NCBI GenBank assembly: GCA_045545175.1
Contig: JAZQAK010000047.1
Coordinates: 124,001-188,000 of the forward strand
Length of the DNA stretch: 64,000 nucleotides
From: RGIG6165 sp045545175
Lineage (GTDB): Bacteria; Bacillota; Clostridia; Oscillospirales; Feifaniaceae
Direction of reading: 5' to 3'
Every line of letters begins with the position of its first letter. Within the stretch, counting starts at the first letter, position 1. The notes under the pieces are model-generated. The model was not told the DNA's origin. It did no database searches and worked only from the letters and a program-made list of their open reading frames with translations. Position numbers and translations under genes: made by a program. Of this stretch, positions 18,610 through 26,126 are shown in pieces.

Positions 18610-19956
18610 CTATCCTACCAACATTTTTGCATCAAGATACTCTACAAGATTTTCCTCATTCTTGAGTTGACTTGCTATTGAACAACTCAGCGTCAATATT
18701 CCAAGCCTACCCATAAACATAAGCAAAATTAACAGTATCTTTCCGATTGCCGAAAGCGCAGTCGTAATTCCCATTGTTACGCCGACCGTGCCGAAAGCCG
18801 AAACACATTCAAACATAATACACGATAACGGTGCATCTTCCGTATATGAAAGAAGTACAACCGACAAAATGAGTATCAATATTCCGACCACTACAATGGT
18901 AAATGCCCTGTATATCGTGTTACGGTTTATTCTTCTGTTAAAAATAACAATTTCACTTCTACCCCTGAGTATATTCCTTACCGTCAGCATAACGATTGCA
19001 AACGTACCCGTCTTTATACCGCCTGCTGTCGAGCCGGACGAGCCACCAACAAACATCAGCAGACATGACATAAGTACCGTAAGCCTAGTAATCGCCGAAA
19101 GGTCCACAGTATTGAAGCCGGCAGTCCTAAACGTAACCGACTGGAAAAACGAAGCTAATATTTTATCTCCGACCGTCATTTTCCCGATTGTTGCCGGATT
19201 ATTCCATTCAAACAATGCAAATAGAAGTGCTCCGCCTACAAGAAGTACAGCTGAAGTTATAAGCACCATTTTCGTATAAGGTGAAATCTTTTTATTTTTC
19301 TTGTGTTCAAGCAGTTCCATCCACACAAGGTATCCGAGACCGCCCATAGTAATGAGAGCCATTATGATAATATTCACATAAAGGTCGTCCGCATAGGAAG
19401 TCAGACTTGAAAAGTTTCCCATTATATCAAAGCCTGCATTACAAAAAGCTGATACAGCATGAAATACCGATGCATACACCGCTTTACCCACACTCATCTG
19501 CGTTACAAATCTGAAAAACAGAAGTAATGCGGCAACACCTTCGCACCCAAAAGTAACTTTGGCAACAAAACGAAGCATATGTTTAATATCGCTTATGTAA
19601 TCAATGTTAAGCCCCTGCAGGACCGCCTCTCTATCAGAAAATTTATTACCTTTAAAAAGCAGAATTCGCAGAAAACCGGCAACCGTCATAAATCCAAGAC
19701 CGCCTATCTGAATCATAAGTAATATAACCGTCTGTCCAAAGACCGACCATCCGGTACCCGTATCCCTGACAATAAGACCAGTTACACAGGTGGCGCTGGT
19801 TGCGGTAAAAAGGCTATCCAAAAACGATGCCGATTTTCCGTCAGCAGAAGAAACGGGTAACATCAGCAATAACGCACCCACTAATATCACAGCAACAAAG
19901 CCTAATATAATCATACGACCCGGCGTTGATTTATTAATCACTCTTTGTTTTGCCAT
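18610..19956 (-). CDS. ktrB: Potassium-transport membrane subunit KtrB/TrkH
   Basis: Polytopic K+ channel-like subunit of 448 residues, the size of KtrB. Four M1-P-M2-like repeats can be seen; the pore loops include TATSATCVTGL and, in the second, HAVSAFCNAGFD. The start is ATG at 19956, where GGAGG lies 6 nt upstream; a TTG at 19968 is less likely. It is the first gene of the operon that runs to plsX and has its own consensus promoter. It works with the adjacent RCK protein. Confidence 0.92.
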   Translation of the reverse strand: MAKQRVINKSTPGRMIILGFVAVILVGALLLMLPVSSADGKSASFLDSLFTATSATCVTGLIVRDTGTGWSVFGQTVILLMIQIGGLGFMTVAGFLRILLFKGNKFSDREAVLQGLNIDYISDIKHMLRFVAKVTFGCEGVAALLLFFRFVTQMSVGKAVYASVFHAVSAFCNAGFDIMGNFSSLTSYADDLYVNIIIMALITMGGLGYLVWMELLEHKKNKKISPYTKMVLITSAVLLVGGALLFALFEWNNPATIGKMTVGDKILASFFQSVTFRTAGFNTVDLSAITRLTVLMSCLLMFVGGSSGSTAGGIKTGTFAIVMLTVRNILRGRSEIVIFNRRINRNTIYRAFTIVVVGILILILSVVLLSYTEDAPLSCIMFECVSAFGTVGVTMGITTALSAIGKILLILLMFMGRLGILTLSCSIASQLKNEENLVEYLDAKMLVG

Positions 19957-19986
19957 ACACGCCTCCAAAATCTTACTATTATATAT

Positions 19987-20014
19987 ATTATAGGAAAAAA
20001 CATTTTACTGTCAA
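19987..20014 (-). promoter_or_regulatory. Promoter of the ktrB-plsX operon
   Basis: TTGACA (20009-20014), 16-nt spacer, TATAAT (19987-19992) on the minus strand, 30 nt before the ktrB start and just after the rplT terminator. Confidence 0.87.
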
Positions 20015-20032
20015 CAAATTTTATCAGAGAGA

Positions 20033-20069
20033 TAAAAAAATAGGAATGGTATATCCTACCATTCCTATT
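20033..20069 (-). terminator. Intrinsic terminator after rplT
   Basis: Minus strand: perfect 12-bp stem ATAGGAATGGTA/TACCATTCCTAT (20057-20068 with 20040-20051), 5-nt loop, then seven T (20034-20040). It ends the infC-rpmI-rplT transcript. Confidence 0.92.
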
Positions 20070-20081
20070 GCTTTAATCAAA

Positions 20082-20435
20082 TTAAAGGGCTGCCTTTGCC
20101 TTTGCAACGAGTTCAGCAAATGCCTTTTCGTCAGTAATAGCAATTTCAGCGAGAACCTTTCTGTTAAGTTCGATTTCAGCCTTCTTAAGACCGTTGATAA
20201 ACTGTGAATAGTTTATACCGTTGTTCTTGCAAGCTGCAGAAATTCTTGTAATCCAGAGAGCTCTGAAATCTCTTTTCTTAAGCTTTCTGCTGACGTAAGC
20301 GTACTGACCTGACTTGGTAACAGCCTGCTTAGCCATCTTAAAGTTTTTGCTCTTAGCGCCAAAATATCCCTTGGCAAGCTTTAAAACCTTTTTTCTTCTT
20401 TTGCGAGTCATCATCGCACCTTTAACACGTGCCAT
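20082..20435 (-). CDS. rplT: 50S ribosomal protein L20
   Basis: 117-residue basic ribosomal protein needed for early 50S assembly. It starts ARVKGAMMTRKRRKK and contains YFGAKSK and RDFRALWITRISAA, all canonical. In Firmicutes and E. coli L20 also represses its own operon; here a candidate leader is in front of infC. It is the last gene of infC-rpmI-rplT. Confidence 0.98.
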   Translation of the reverse strand: MARVKGAMMTRKRRKKVLKLAKGYFGAKSKNFKMAKQAVTKSGQYAYVSRKLKKRDFRALWITRISAACKNNGINYSQFINGLKKAEIELNRKVLAEIAITDEKAFAELVAKAKAAL

Positions 20436-20466
20436 ATATCATTAACCTCCGTAAATTTCTAATCAA

Positions 20467-20664
20467 TTAAAGATAAGGGATAAGCTTCTTAACATTTGCA
20501 ACGTTTGTCTTGTCTGCATATGTTCCCTGACGAAGACCTCTTTTTCTCTTTGACGTCTTCTTGTTAAGAATGTGGCTCTTAAAAGCCTTTGCGCGCTTAA
20601 TTTTGCCGTTCTTAGTAACGGAAAATCTTTTTTTAGCACCTGAATGTGTCTTGATCTTAGGCAT
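20467..20664 (-). CDS. rpmI: 50S ribosomal protein L35
   Basis: 65-residue basic ribosomal protein (PKIKTHSGAKKRF, HILNKKTSKRKRGLR). The second of two ATGs, at 20664, is chosen: AAGGAG is 7 nt from it but only 1 nt from the ATG at 20670, and homologues begin MPKIKTH. Confidence 0.97.
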   Translation of the reverse strand: MPKIKTHSGAKKRFSVTKNGKIKRAKAFKSHILNKKTSKRKRGLRQGTYADKTNVANVKKLIPYL

Positions 20665-20694
20665 TTTCATTCTCCTTTATTTAAAAATAATAAT

Positions 20695-21213
20695 TTACTT
20701 TGCAGGTTTCGCTGCCATAAATAAGAACAGATTTCTACCCTCTTGCTTTGCCGACTTTTCGACAACGCCGAATTCCTCACAAGCTTCTGCGAAATTAGCA
20801 AGCATTTCTCTACCGTATTCCATATGCGCCATTTCTCTGCCGCGGAAACGAACGGAAACCTTTACCTTGTCGCCGCCCTTAAGGAATTTCTGGGCTGCTT
20901 TAACCTTGGTATTAAAGTCATTAGTATCGATATTAACGGACAGTCTAATCTCTTTAACGTCGACAACATGCTGATTCTTTCTGGCTTCTTTTTCCTTCTT
21001 AGCCTGTTCATAGACATACTTGCCGTAGTCAAGGACCTTACATACGGGAGGATTTGCCGTAGGCGCTATTTTTGCAAGGTCAAGATTTGCATCATATGCA
21101 ATCTTGAGTGCTGCTTCTGCAGACATAACACCAAGCTGTTCTCCGTTTGCTCCGATAAGACGAACTTCTTTGTCTCTAATTTCCTCGTTAATTGAGAGTT
21201 CTTTTTTACTGAT
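20695..21213 (-). CDS. infC: Translation initiation factor IF-3, starting at AUC
   Basis: IF-3 binds the 30S subunit and checks start-codon and initiator-tRNA pairing. The first ATG in frame (21126) would delete the first 29 residues. Upstream of it the frame continues with EEIRDKEVRLIGANGEQLG, the standard IF-3 N-domain start, back to an ATC codon at 21213 that reads ISKKELSINEEIR, matching the ISKD...NE.IR start known for Bacillus/Geobacillus IF-3. GGAGGTG (21221-21227) lies 7 nt upstream. An in-frame TAA (21238-21240) and no ATG, GTG or TTG between it and ATC leave AUC as the best start. The resulting 172 residues are normal length. Rare start codons on infC are known and allow IF-3 to restrain its own synthesis. 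Confidence 0.93.
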   Translation of the reverse strand: MSKKELSINEEIRDKEVRLIGANGEQLGVMSAEAALKIAYDANLDLAKIAPTANPPVCKVLDYGKYVYEQAKKEKEARKNQHVVDVKEIRLSVNIDTNDFNTKVKAAQKFLKGGDKVKVSVRFRGREMAHMEYGREMLANFAEACEEFGVVEKSAKQEGRNLFLFMAAKPAK

Positions 21214-21363
21214 GACAGGACACCTCCATAAATTTCCTTAACAAAAAAGCGGGCAGAAAACTGCCCGCAACAATACCCAATTATGCTATACATATAGCGA
21301 GTATTGACCGTATAAGTTCAATTACCATACGGTGAGAAGGCAGAACCATCTACTTCTTTGTAC
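21214..21363 (-). promoter_or_regulatory. L20-type leader of infC-rpmI-rplT
   Basis: About 150-nt untranslated leader between the promoter and infC. It has a 7-bp stem ACCGTAT/ATACGGT (21327-21333 with 21307-21313), a two-part helix GTATTG-TATAGC/GCTATA-CAATAC (21301-21306, 21293-21298 with 21285-21290, 21271-21276), and a terminator (21243-21268) just before the infC ribosome site. Location, size and terminal attenuator match the Firmicutes L20 leader, in which L20 binding causes premature termination. I have not matched a covariance model. Confidence 0.75.
21243..21268 (-). terminator. Attenuator in the infC leader
   Basis: Minus strand: GCGGGCAG (21261-21268) and CTGCCCGC (21249-21256) pair over a TTTT loop, followed by six T (21243-21248). 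It sits before the infC start and would end transcription when formed. Confidence 0.88.
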
Positions 21364-21369
21364 TTTATT

Positions 21370-21397
21370 AGTATACCACGTTTTTTCCCCGTGTCAA
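21370..21397 (-). promoter_or_regulatory. infC operon promoter
   Basis: TTGACA (21392-21397), 16-nt spacer, TATACT (21370-21375) on the minus strand; the expected start is near 21363. The -35 box begins 4 nt after the obg stop. Confidence 0.87.
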
Positions 21398-21400
21398 CTA

Positions 21401-22678
21401 TTATTTTAAATATTCAAAGCGAAGATTGTATATATCAATAGTATCGCCCTCTTTTACGCCGAATTCCTCGAGTTTATCGTAAACACCCGTCGTTTTGAGG
21501 ACCTTATTCATATAACTGATATCTTCATAATCAGACGGATCAATATGGTGCAGTTTTTCAAAAATCCAATCTGCACGTACATAGTATATGCCGCTTTCAA
21601 ATTTAATATCAATATCTCTGCTTGTTCTCTTTTCTGCTACGATATCATCGATATTTATTTCTTCTTCATACACCTTAAGGGGCGGAAGTTCACCAAGCGA
21701 CGAATATACGTATCTTACAACTTCATCAAGACCCTGCTTTGATGCCGCTGATATTCTGAAATATTTATACCCTTTTTCCTGAATATATTTTTCAAATTCT
21801 GCTGCAACAGCTTCATCAAAAATTATATCCGATTTATTTCCGCACACAACCTGAGGCAATTTTGCAAGTTCAGGAGAAAAACGTTCAAGTTCAAGATTTA
21901 TCTTTTCAAAATCACTTATCGGCTCTCTACCTTCGCTACCGCTTATATCAACGACGTGAACAAGCATTCTGCATCTTTCAACGTGACGCAAAAACTCATG
22001 ACCGAGACCTTCACCTTCACTTGCACCTTCAATAAGGCCGGGAATATCTGCCATAACGAAAGTTGCGCCGTCAAACGGTGCTACAACACCAAGTTGAGGT
22101 GTGAGCGTAGTAAAATGGTAATTTGCAATTTTGGGACGTGCCGCACTTACCATCGAAAGAAAAGTTGATTTTCCAACGTTAGGAAAACCTATAAGACCAA
22201 CGTCAGCAAGAAGCTTAAGTTCAAGCACAACCATTCTCTCTCCGCCCTTTTCGCCGTTTTTGGCAAAACGGGGACACTGACGCGTCGGCGTTGCAAAATG
22301 GGTGTTTCCCCAGCCGCCTTTACCGCCTTTTATCATTTTGAAGGGCTTACCGTCAGACATATCGTGTATAACTTTACCCGTTTCAAAATCTTTTATTACC
22401 GTGCCGACAGGTACTTTGATCTCAAGGTCCTTACCGCTTTTACCGAAGCATCTTGCGCCCTTGCCATTTTCACCGCTTTCAGCAACGTATTTTTTCTTGT
22501 ATTTGAAGTCAAGAAGCGTATTCATATGATTATCAACCACGAAAACTACGCTTCCGCCATTACCGCCGTCACCACCGTCGGGACCGCCGTTTGCAACATA
22601 CTTTTCTCTGTGAAATGCAACCGCGCCGTTGCCACCGTCGCCCGCCTTGACAAAAATCTTCGCTACATCTATAAACAT
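21401..22678 (-). CDS. obgE: GTPase Obg (ObgE/CgtA)
   Basis: Essential GTPase acting in 50S assembly and stress control. Residues 1-158 are the glycine-rich Obg fold (KAGDGGNGAVAFHREKY, GGPDGGDGGNGG). The G domain has G1 GFPNVGKS (164-171), G3 DIPG (211-214) and NKSD near 283. Residues about 345-425 are the OCT domain found in the Gram-positive subset. The 425-residue length fits that subset. GGGAG precedes the ATG. It is downstream of rpmA, the classic rplU-prp-rpmA-obg order, but a terminator lies between rpmA and obg. Confidence 0.97.
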   Translation of the reverse strand: MFIDVAKIFVKAGDGGNGAVAFHREKYVANGGPDGGDGGNGGSVVFVVDNHMNTLLDFKYKKKYVAESGENGKGARCFGKSGKDLEIKVPVGTVIKDFETGKVIHDMSDGKPFKMIKGGKGGWGNTHFATPTRQCPRFAKNGEKGGERMVVLELKLLADVGLIGFPNVGKSTFLSMVSAARPKIANYHFTTLTPQLGVVAPFDGATFVMADIPGLIEGASEGEGLGHEFLRHVERCRMLVHVVDISGSEGREPISDFEKINLELERFSPELAKLPQVVCGNKSDIIFDEAVAAEFEKYIQEKGYKYFRISAASKQGLDEVVRYVYSSLGELPPLKVYEEEINIDDIVAEKRTSRDIDIKFESGIYYVRADWIFEKLHHIDPSDYEDISYMNKVLKTTGVYDKLEEFGVKEGDTIDIYNLRFEYLK

Positions 22679-22690
22679 CGGTTATCTCCC

Positions 22691-22724
22691 TAAAAATAAC
22701 GGGAAAGGCACATACCTTTCCCGT
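22691..22724 (-). terminator. Intrinsic terminator between rpmA and obg
   Basis: Minus strand: perfect 10-bp stem ACGGGAAAGG/CCTTTCCCGT (22715-22724 with 22699-22708), 6-nt loop, then TATTTTTA. The T-run is interrupted, so partial read-through into obg is likely. Confidence 0.8.
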
Positions 22725-22740
22725 AATAAGTCAATCTGAA

Positions 22741-23025
22741 TTACTGTTCAACAGCATAAACGCTGACTTTCTTTCTGTCCTTGCCGACTCTTTCGAAAGC
22801 TACCTTTCCGTCGATAAGTGCAAAAAGTGAGTCATCAGAACCTCTGCCGACATTGTTGCCGGGATGTATTTTAGTACCTCTCTGCTTTACGAGAATGTTG
22901 CCGGCAAGTACAAACTGACCGTCAGCTCTCTTTACACCGAGTCTCTTTGATTCTGAATCTCTACCGTTCTTGGTAGAACCCATACCTTTTTTATGTGCAA
23001 AAAACTGTATGCTTATTCTTAACAT
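22741..23025 (-). CDS. rpmA: 50S ribosomal protein L27 with cleavable N-terminal extension
   Basis: 94-residue L27, whose mature N-terminus reaches the peptidyl-transferase centre. The protein begins MLRISIQFF-AHKKGMGSTKN. The nine residues before AHKKG are the Firmicutes extension removed by protease Prp after the FF pair; family work in Staphylococcus shows cleavage is needed for function. The prp gene lies 4 nt upstream. Confidence 0.97.
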   Translation of the reverse strand: MLRISIQFFAHKKGMGSTKNGRDSESKRLGVKRADGQFVLAGNILVKQRGTKIHPGNNVGRGSDDSLFALIDGKVAFERVGKDRKKVSVYAVEQ

Positions 23026-23029
23026 AGTG

Positions 23030-23341
23030 TTACACCTCCGATTTTTTAATAGTCAGATACTCCGGATAACTCTCAGCTATTCCCTCTATCTGCAGTTCAA
23101 ATGCTTTTATAAACATCCTGCAAAGTTCAGCTTTATCATCATTTTTAACTTCTACCGACAAAAGCGGTTTATCTGCATCAACCTCAATATCGCACTGCAC
23201 ACCGACTATCTCTGTGAGAGCGTTAGCCGTAAGTTCAGCTGCACTTGAGACCGCAGCACAGACTATATCCTGTCCCGCATCTGCATATCCACTGTGTCCG
23301 GTTACCGTAAAACCTTTATCCGAAATATTTACGAAAATCAT
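23030..23341 (-). CDS. prp: Ribosomal-processing cysteine protease Prp
   Basis: Small cysteine protease (YsxB family) that removes the L27 N-terminal extension. The conserved block GHSGYADAGQDIVCAAVS contains the catalytic His and Cys. The ATG at 23341 (103 aa) is preferred to an upstream TTG at 23362, which would add seven residues inside rplU. No strong Shine-Dalgarno is seen; it probably depends on coupling to rplU, whose stop ends 2 nt upstream. Its substrate rpmA is the next gene. Confidence 0.94.
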   Translation of the reverse strand: MIFVNISDKGFTVTGHSGYADAGQDIVCAAVSSAAELTANALTEIVGVQCDIEVDADKPLLSVEVKNDDKAELCRMFIKAFELQIEGIAESYPEYLTIKKSEV

Positions 23342-23342
23342 C

Positions 23343-23654
23343 TTACTTTGAAATCTTTTCAATCTGTACCTTAGTATAAGGCTGTCTGTGACCCTGAGTT
23401 CTTCTGTAGTTCTTCTTAGCCTTGAACTTAACTACACGGATCTTCTTACCCTTACCGTTCTTGATTACCTTACCGGTAACAACAGCACCTTCTACCATAG
23501 GTGAACCAACTGTGAAATTATCACCGTCAGCAACTGCGAGGACGTTAGTGAACTTAACTTCAGCTTCAGCTTCAACCTCGAGCTTTTCGATGTAAATTAC
23601 ATCGCCTTCCTGTACTTTGTACTGCTTACCGCCTGTTACGATTATTGCGTACAC
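23343..23654 (-). CDS. rplU: 50S ribosomal protein L21
   Basis: 103-residue ribosomal protein beginning YAIIVTGGKQYKVQEGD and ending in the KKNYRRTQGHRQPYTKVQI region, both canonical. The start is GTG at 23654: GAGG lies 8 nt upstream and this gives the family's standard length. First gene of rplU-prp-rpmA-obg. Confidence 0.96.
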   Translation of the reverse strand: MYAIIVTGGKQYKVQEGDVIYIEKLEVEAEAEVKFTNVLAVADGDNFTVGSPMVEGAVVTGKVIKNGKGKKIRVVKFKAKKNYRRTQGHRQPYTKVQIEKISK

Positions 23655-23735
23655 ACAAAGCACCTCTCTTTCTCATAATAAGACTCGCTACTGTCAGGCC
23701 GACACAACGGTCAGTTAACGCCTGCAATATGCGGC
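23655..23735 (-). promoter_or_regulatory. Probable L21 leader RNA
   Basis: About 80-nt untranslated stretch between the rplU promoter and start. On the minus strand CAGGC and GCCTG can pair around the segment GTTAACTGACCGTTGTGTCG. Its position matches the L21 leader known in Firmicutes. Assignment is by position and visible pairing only; no terminator is seen inside it. Confidence 0.5.
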
Positions 23736-23741
23736 TTAAAT

Positions 23742-23770
23742 AGTATAACAACTTTATTATGCGTTGTCAA
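23742..23770 (-). promoter_or_regulatory. rplU operon promoter
   Basis: TTGACA (23765-23770), 17-nt spacer, TATACT (23742-23747) on the minus strand. Confidence 0.9.
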
Positions 23771-23805
23771 CATTTTTTTACATTGTCGACTTCAATTTAT
23801 TATAT

Positions 23806-23839
23806 AGAAGAAAACGGCACAGTTTCCCATGCCGTTTTT
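23806..23839 (-). terminator. Intrinsic terminator after the aminotransferase gene
   Basis: Minus strand: AAAAACGGCA (23830-23839) pairs with TGCCGTTTT (23811-23819) around a 10-nt loop, followed by CTTCT. It ends the coaW-aminotransferase unit. Confidence 0.85.
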
Positions 23840-23846
23840 AATCAAA

Positions 23847-25127
23847 TTAAGCCTCAATTAACTTCTCAAGAGTTGCCATTTTAGCGCACAGACAGAAAAT
23901 ATCCATCGCCTGTGAAAGTTCCTCTGTCGTCGGGAAAGACGGTGCAAGCCTGATATTGCTGTCATCGGGGTCCTTACCGTACGGGAAAGTTGCACCTGCA
24001 CCTGTGAGTACTATACCTGCCTCTTTGCAAAGAGCAACGATACGCTTTGCACAACCTTTATATGCGTTATAACTTATAAAATAGCCACCTTTGGGATCTA
24101 TCCAGTTACCGCAACCCGTTCCACCAAGCTGAGTTTCAAGTTTATCTATTACCATTCTGAACTTCGGACGAAGCATATCTGCATGCTTTTTCATATGTTC
24201 AAGTATACCCTCGGTATTCTTAAAGAAAGCAAGATGTCTTACCTGGTTAAGTTTATCGTACGATATCGTCTGGTAGAAAAGAAGCTTCTTTATATAATCT
24301 ACGTTCGCCTTACTTGATGCCACGACTGATACACCGCTTCCGGGGAACGTTACTTTTGACGTGGATACGAAAGTATATACCATATCCTGCGTGCCGCACT
24401 TTTCAGCCTCTTCCATAAGATTGAGAAGTTCATCTTTATCTTCATACAAGTCGTGAATCACGTATGCATTATCCCACATTATTGCAAAATCGGGTGCCGC
24501 AGGCTTGAGTGAAGCAAATCTTTTTACGGTTTCATCAGAATAAGTAATTCCATCGGGATTAGAATACTTGGGAACACACCATATACCCTTAATATCGGGG
24601 TCTTTGCTTACAAGCTCTTCTACCATATCCATATCTGGACCCGTAGGTGTCATAGGTATCGTTATAAGTTCAAAACCGAAAGTTTCAGTTATAGCAAAAT
24701 GTCTGTCATATCCCGGTGCAGGACACAAAAACTTTCTGCCGGGTACCTGTGACCACGGAACAGGACTGTCTTTAAGGCCGTGTGTCATACCCTTGGCAAT
24801 AAGGTCATACATAAGCGTAAGACTTGAGTTACCGCCAATTATAAGATTTTCCGCTGATGTACCCACTATAGGTGCAAACAGTTCTTTAACCGCAGGAATA
24901 CCGTCAAGAACACCGTAATTTCTGCAATCAATACCGTTAACCACACAATCCTCTGTAGATGAGAGTACATCAAGCATTTTATTGCTTATATCAATCTGTA
25001 ACGCAGCCGGTTTACCCCTTGACATATCGAGTTTAAGTCCACGAGCCTTGTATTCTTCATATTCCTTACAGAGTCCGTCATAAAGACTCTTTGCTTCTTC
25101 TTTAGTAAGTTCCAAATAGTTTGCCAT
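23847..25127 (-). CDS. Aspartate aminotransferase, type Ic (fold type I PLP enzyme)
   Basis: PLP enzyme of 426 residues. It fits the Ic aspartate aminotransferase subgroup (Corynebacterium AspT type): MSRGKPAALQIDISNKML near the start, GNSSLTLMYD, and the PLP lysine in STSKVTFPGSGVSVVAS (about residue 252). WDNAYVIHDLY supplies the Asp and Tyr that contact the pyridine ring. The likely reaction is aspartate + 2-oxoglutarate to oxaloacetate + glutamate. It starts one base inside the coaW stop (TAATG). Substrate choice is inferred from the subgroup. Confidence 0.85.
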   Translation of the reverse strand: MANYLELTKEEAKSLYDGLCKEYEEYKARGLKLDMSRGKPAALQIDISNKMLDVLSSTEDCVVNGIDCRNYGVLDGIPAVKELFAPIVGTSAENLIIGGNSSLTLMYDLIAKGMTHGLKDSPVPWSQVPGRKFLCPAPGYDRHFAITETFGFELITIPMTPTGPDMDMVEELVSKDPDIKGIWCVPKYSNPDGITYSDETVKRFASLKPAAPDFAIMWDNAYVIHDLYEDKDELLNLMEEAEKCGTQDMVYTFVSTSKVTFPGSGVSVVASSKANVDYIKKLLFYQTISYDKLNQVRHLAFFKNTEGILEHMKKHADMLRPKFRMVIDKLETQLGGTGCGNWIDPKGGYFISYNAYKGCAKRIVALCKEAGIVLTGAGATFPYGKDPDDSNIRLAPSFPTTEELSQAMDIFCLCAKMATLEKLIEA

Positions 25128-25960
25128 TAGTTTGTACCTGCCTTATCTATATATGAAATAGCTGCCCCGATCGCCGTAGCATATTCTGCCGTATCGGGTA
25201 TGATAAATTCCGTTCCGTGAAGTTTTGTGATTGACGCAAAAATATCTTTTGCCTGCGGTACAGTCGCAAGATAACCCGTAACAACCGCTTTCGTATCACC
25301 TGTCGTTCGTGCTGCAAAGACGCCGAGCATACCTGCCGTTTGAAAAATCGCATTAATAATTCCAAGCGCTATATCCGCTTTAGTCGCAAGGTCGTTTACC
25401 TTGCCGAAATTCGAAGCGGTTATATCAGGAAGCAATGTCGGTCCCGACTCTGCCGTAATATCCGATATAAGAAGGTCAATCATCTTGAGATCACCGTCTT
25501 TCGCAAGATCAACGATATCTTCCATATGAGAAATGCCAATCAGTTTCTTGGAAAGACCCGTAAGTGTGCCGCCGCCTACACCGCTACCGCCGAGATGCTT
25601 AACTTTTCCTCCGTCAGCAGCGATAAAAGCAGTACCTGTTCCCATACTTATTATCACAGCCTTCGAGAGACCGGACAGGAAAAGACCACCCAAACCGCAA
25701 GCAACAAATTCATCAACTTTAACAGTTTCGACACCAAAAATATCACCTTTAATAAACGATGAGCCTACACCCGTTATCATAACCTTTTCTATATCACTAA
25801 GTCCGATATTGTTGTCTGTCGTAAATTTACCGAATGCACCGTAAAGCGACGAAACCGGATCGGTTGCCCTGACATGAACGGGCGAAAAGACCTTACCGTC
25901 ACGAAGACCAACGATTTTCGTATTTGTTCCGCCTATGTCAATACCAATAATAACTCCCAT
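25127..25960 (-). CDS. coaW: Type II pantothenate kinase
   Basis: Phosphorylates pantothenate, the first step of coenzyme A synthesis. ASKHA-fold protein of 277 residues with GIDIGGTNTKIV (phosphate 1), SMGTGTAFIAADGG and HLGGSGVGGGTLTGLSK (phosphate 2 and adenosine). These match the Staphylococcus-type CoaW/Fumble family and not type I CoaA or type III CoaX. In family members type II enzymes resist feedback by CoA. It is the first gene of a two-gene unit with its own promoter. Confidence 0.9.
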   Translation of the reverse strand: MGVIIGIDIGGTNTKIVGLRDGKVFSPVHVRATDPVSSLYGAFGKFTTDNNIGLSDIEKVMITGVGSSFIKGDIFGVETVKVDEFVACGLGGLFLSGLSKAVIISMGTGTAFIAADGGKVKHLGGSGVGGGTLTGLSKKLIGISHMEDIVDLAKDGDLKMIDLLISDITAESGPTLLPDITASNFGKVNDLATKADIALGIINAIFQTAGMLGVFAARTTGDTKAVVTGYLATVPQAKDIFASITKLHGTEFIIPDTAEYATAIGAAISYIDKAGTN

Positions 25961-25991
25961 AGCATTCTCCGAGCAATTTAATTATTTTAAC

Positions 25992-26020
25992 ATTATACAC
26001 TAATGTTTTTGTTATTACAA
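25992..26020 (-). promoter_or_regulatory. coaW promoter
   Basis: TTGTAA (26015-26020), 17-nt spacer, TATAAT (25992-25997) on the minus strand, 32 nt before the coaW ATG. Confidence 0.8.
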
Positions 26021-26041
26021 CTAATTTCCCCTAAACATTTT

Positions 26042-26070
26042 AAAAAAAGAGGGGTAGCCCCCTCTTTTTA
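26042..26070 (-). terminator. Intrinsic terminator of the ridA-dsdA-alr operon
   Basis: AAAAAGAGGGG (26059-26069 on the minus strand) pairs with CCCCTCTTTTT (26044-26054) around a 4-nt loop, with T-run. The sequence is symmetric. It lies 57 nt after the last gene of the operon; the 26071-26126 stretch holds no gene I can see. Confidence 0.9.
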
Positions 26071-26126
26071 TTAAATTCGGTGCAGTATCTTAATTTACTA
26101 CGGAATTGTCCGAATTTTTCTAAGTT

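Noticed and set aside
20695..21126. Truncated IF-3 starting at the first ATG
   Set aside because: The frame upstream of 21126 codes for the conserved N-domain and has an aligned AUC start with a strong ribosome site, so the gene is not truncated.
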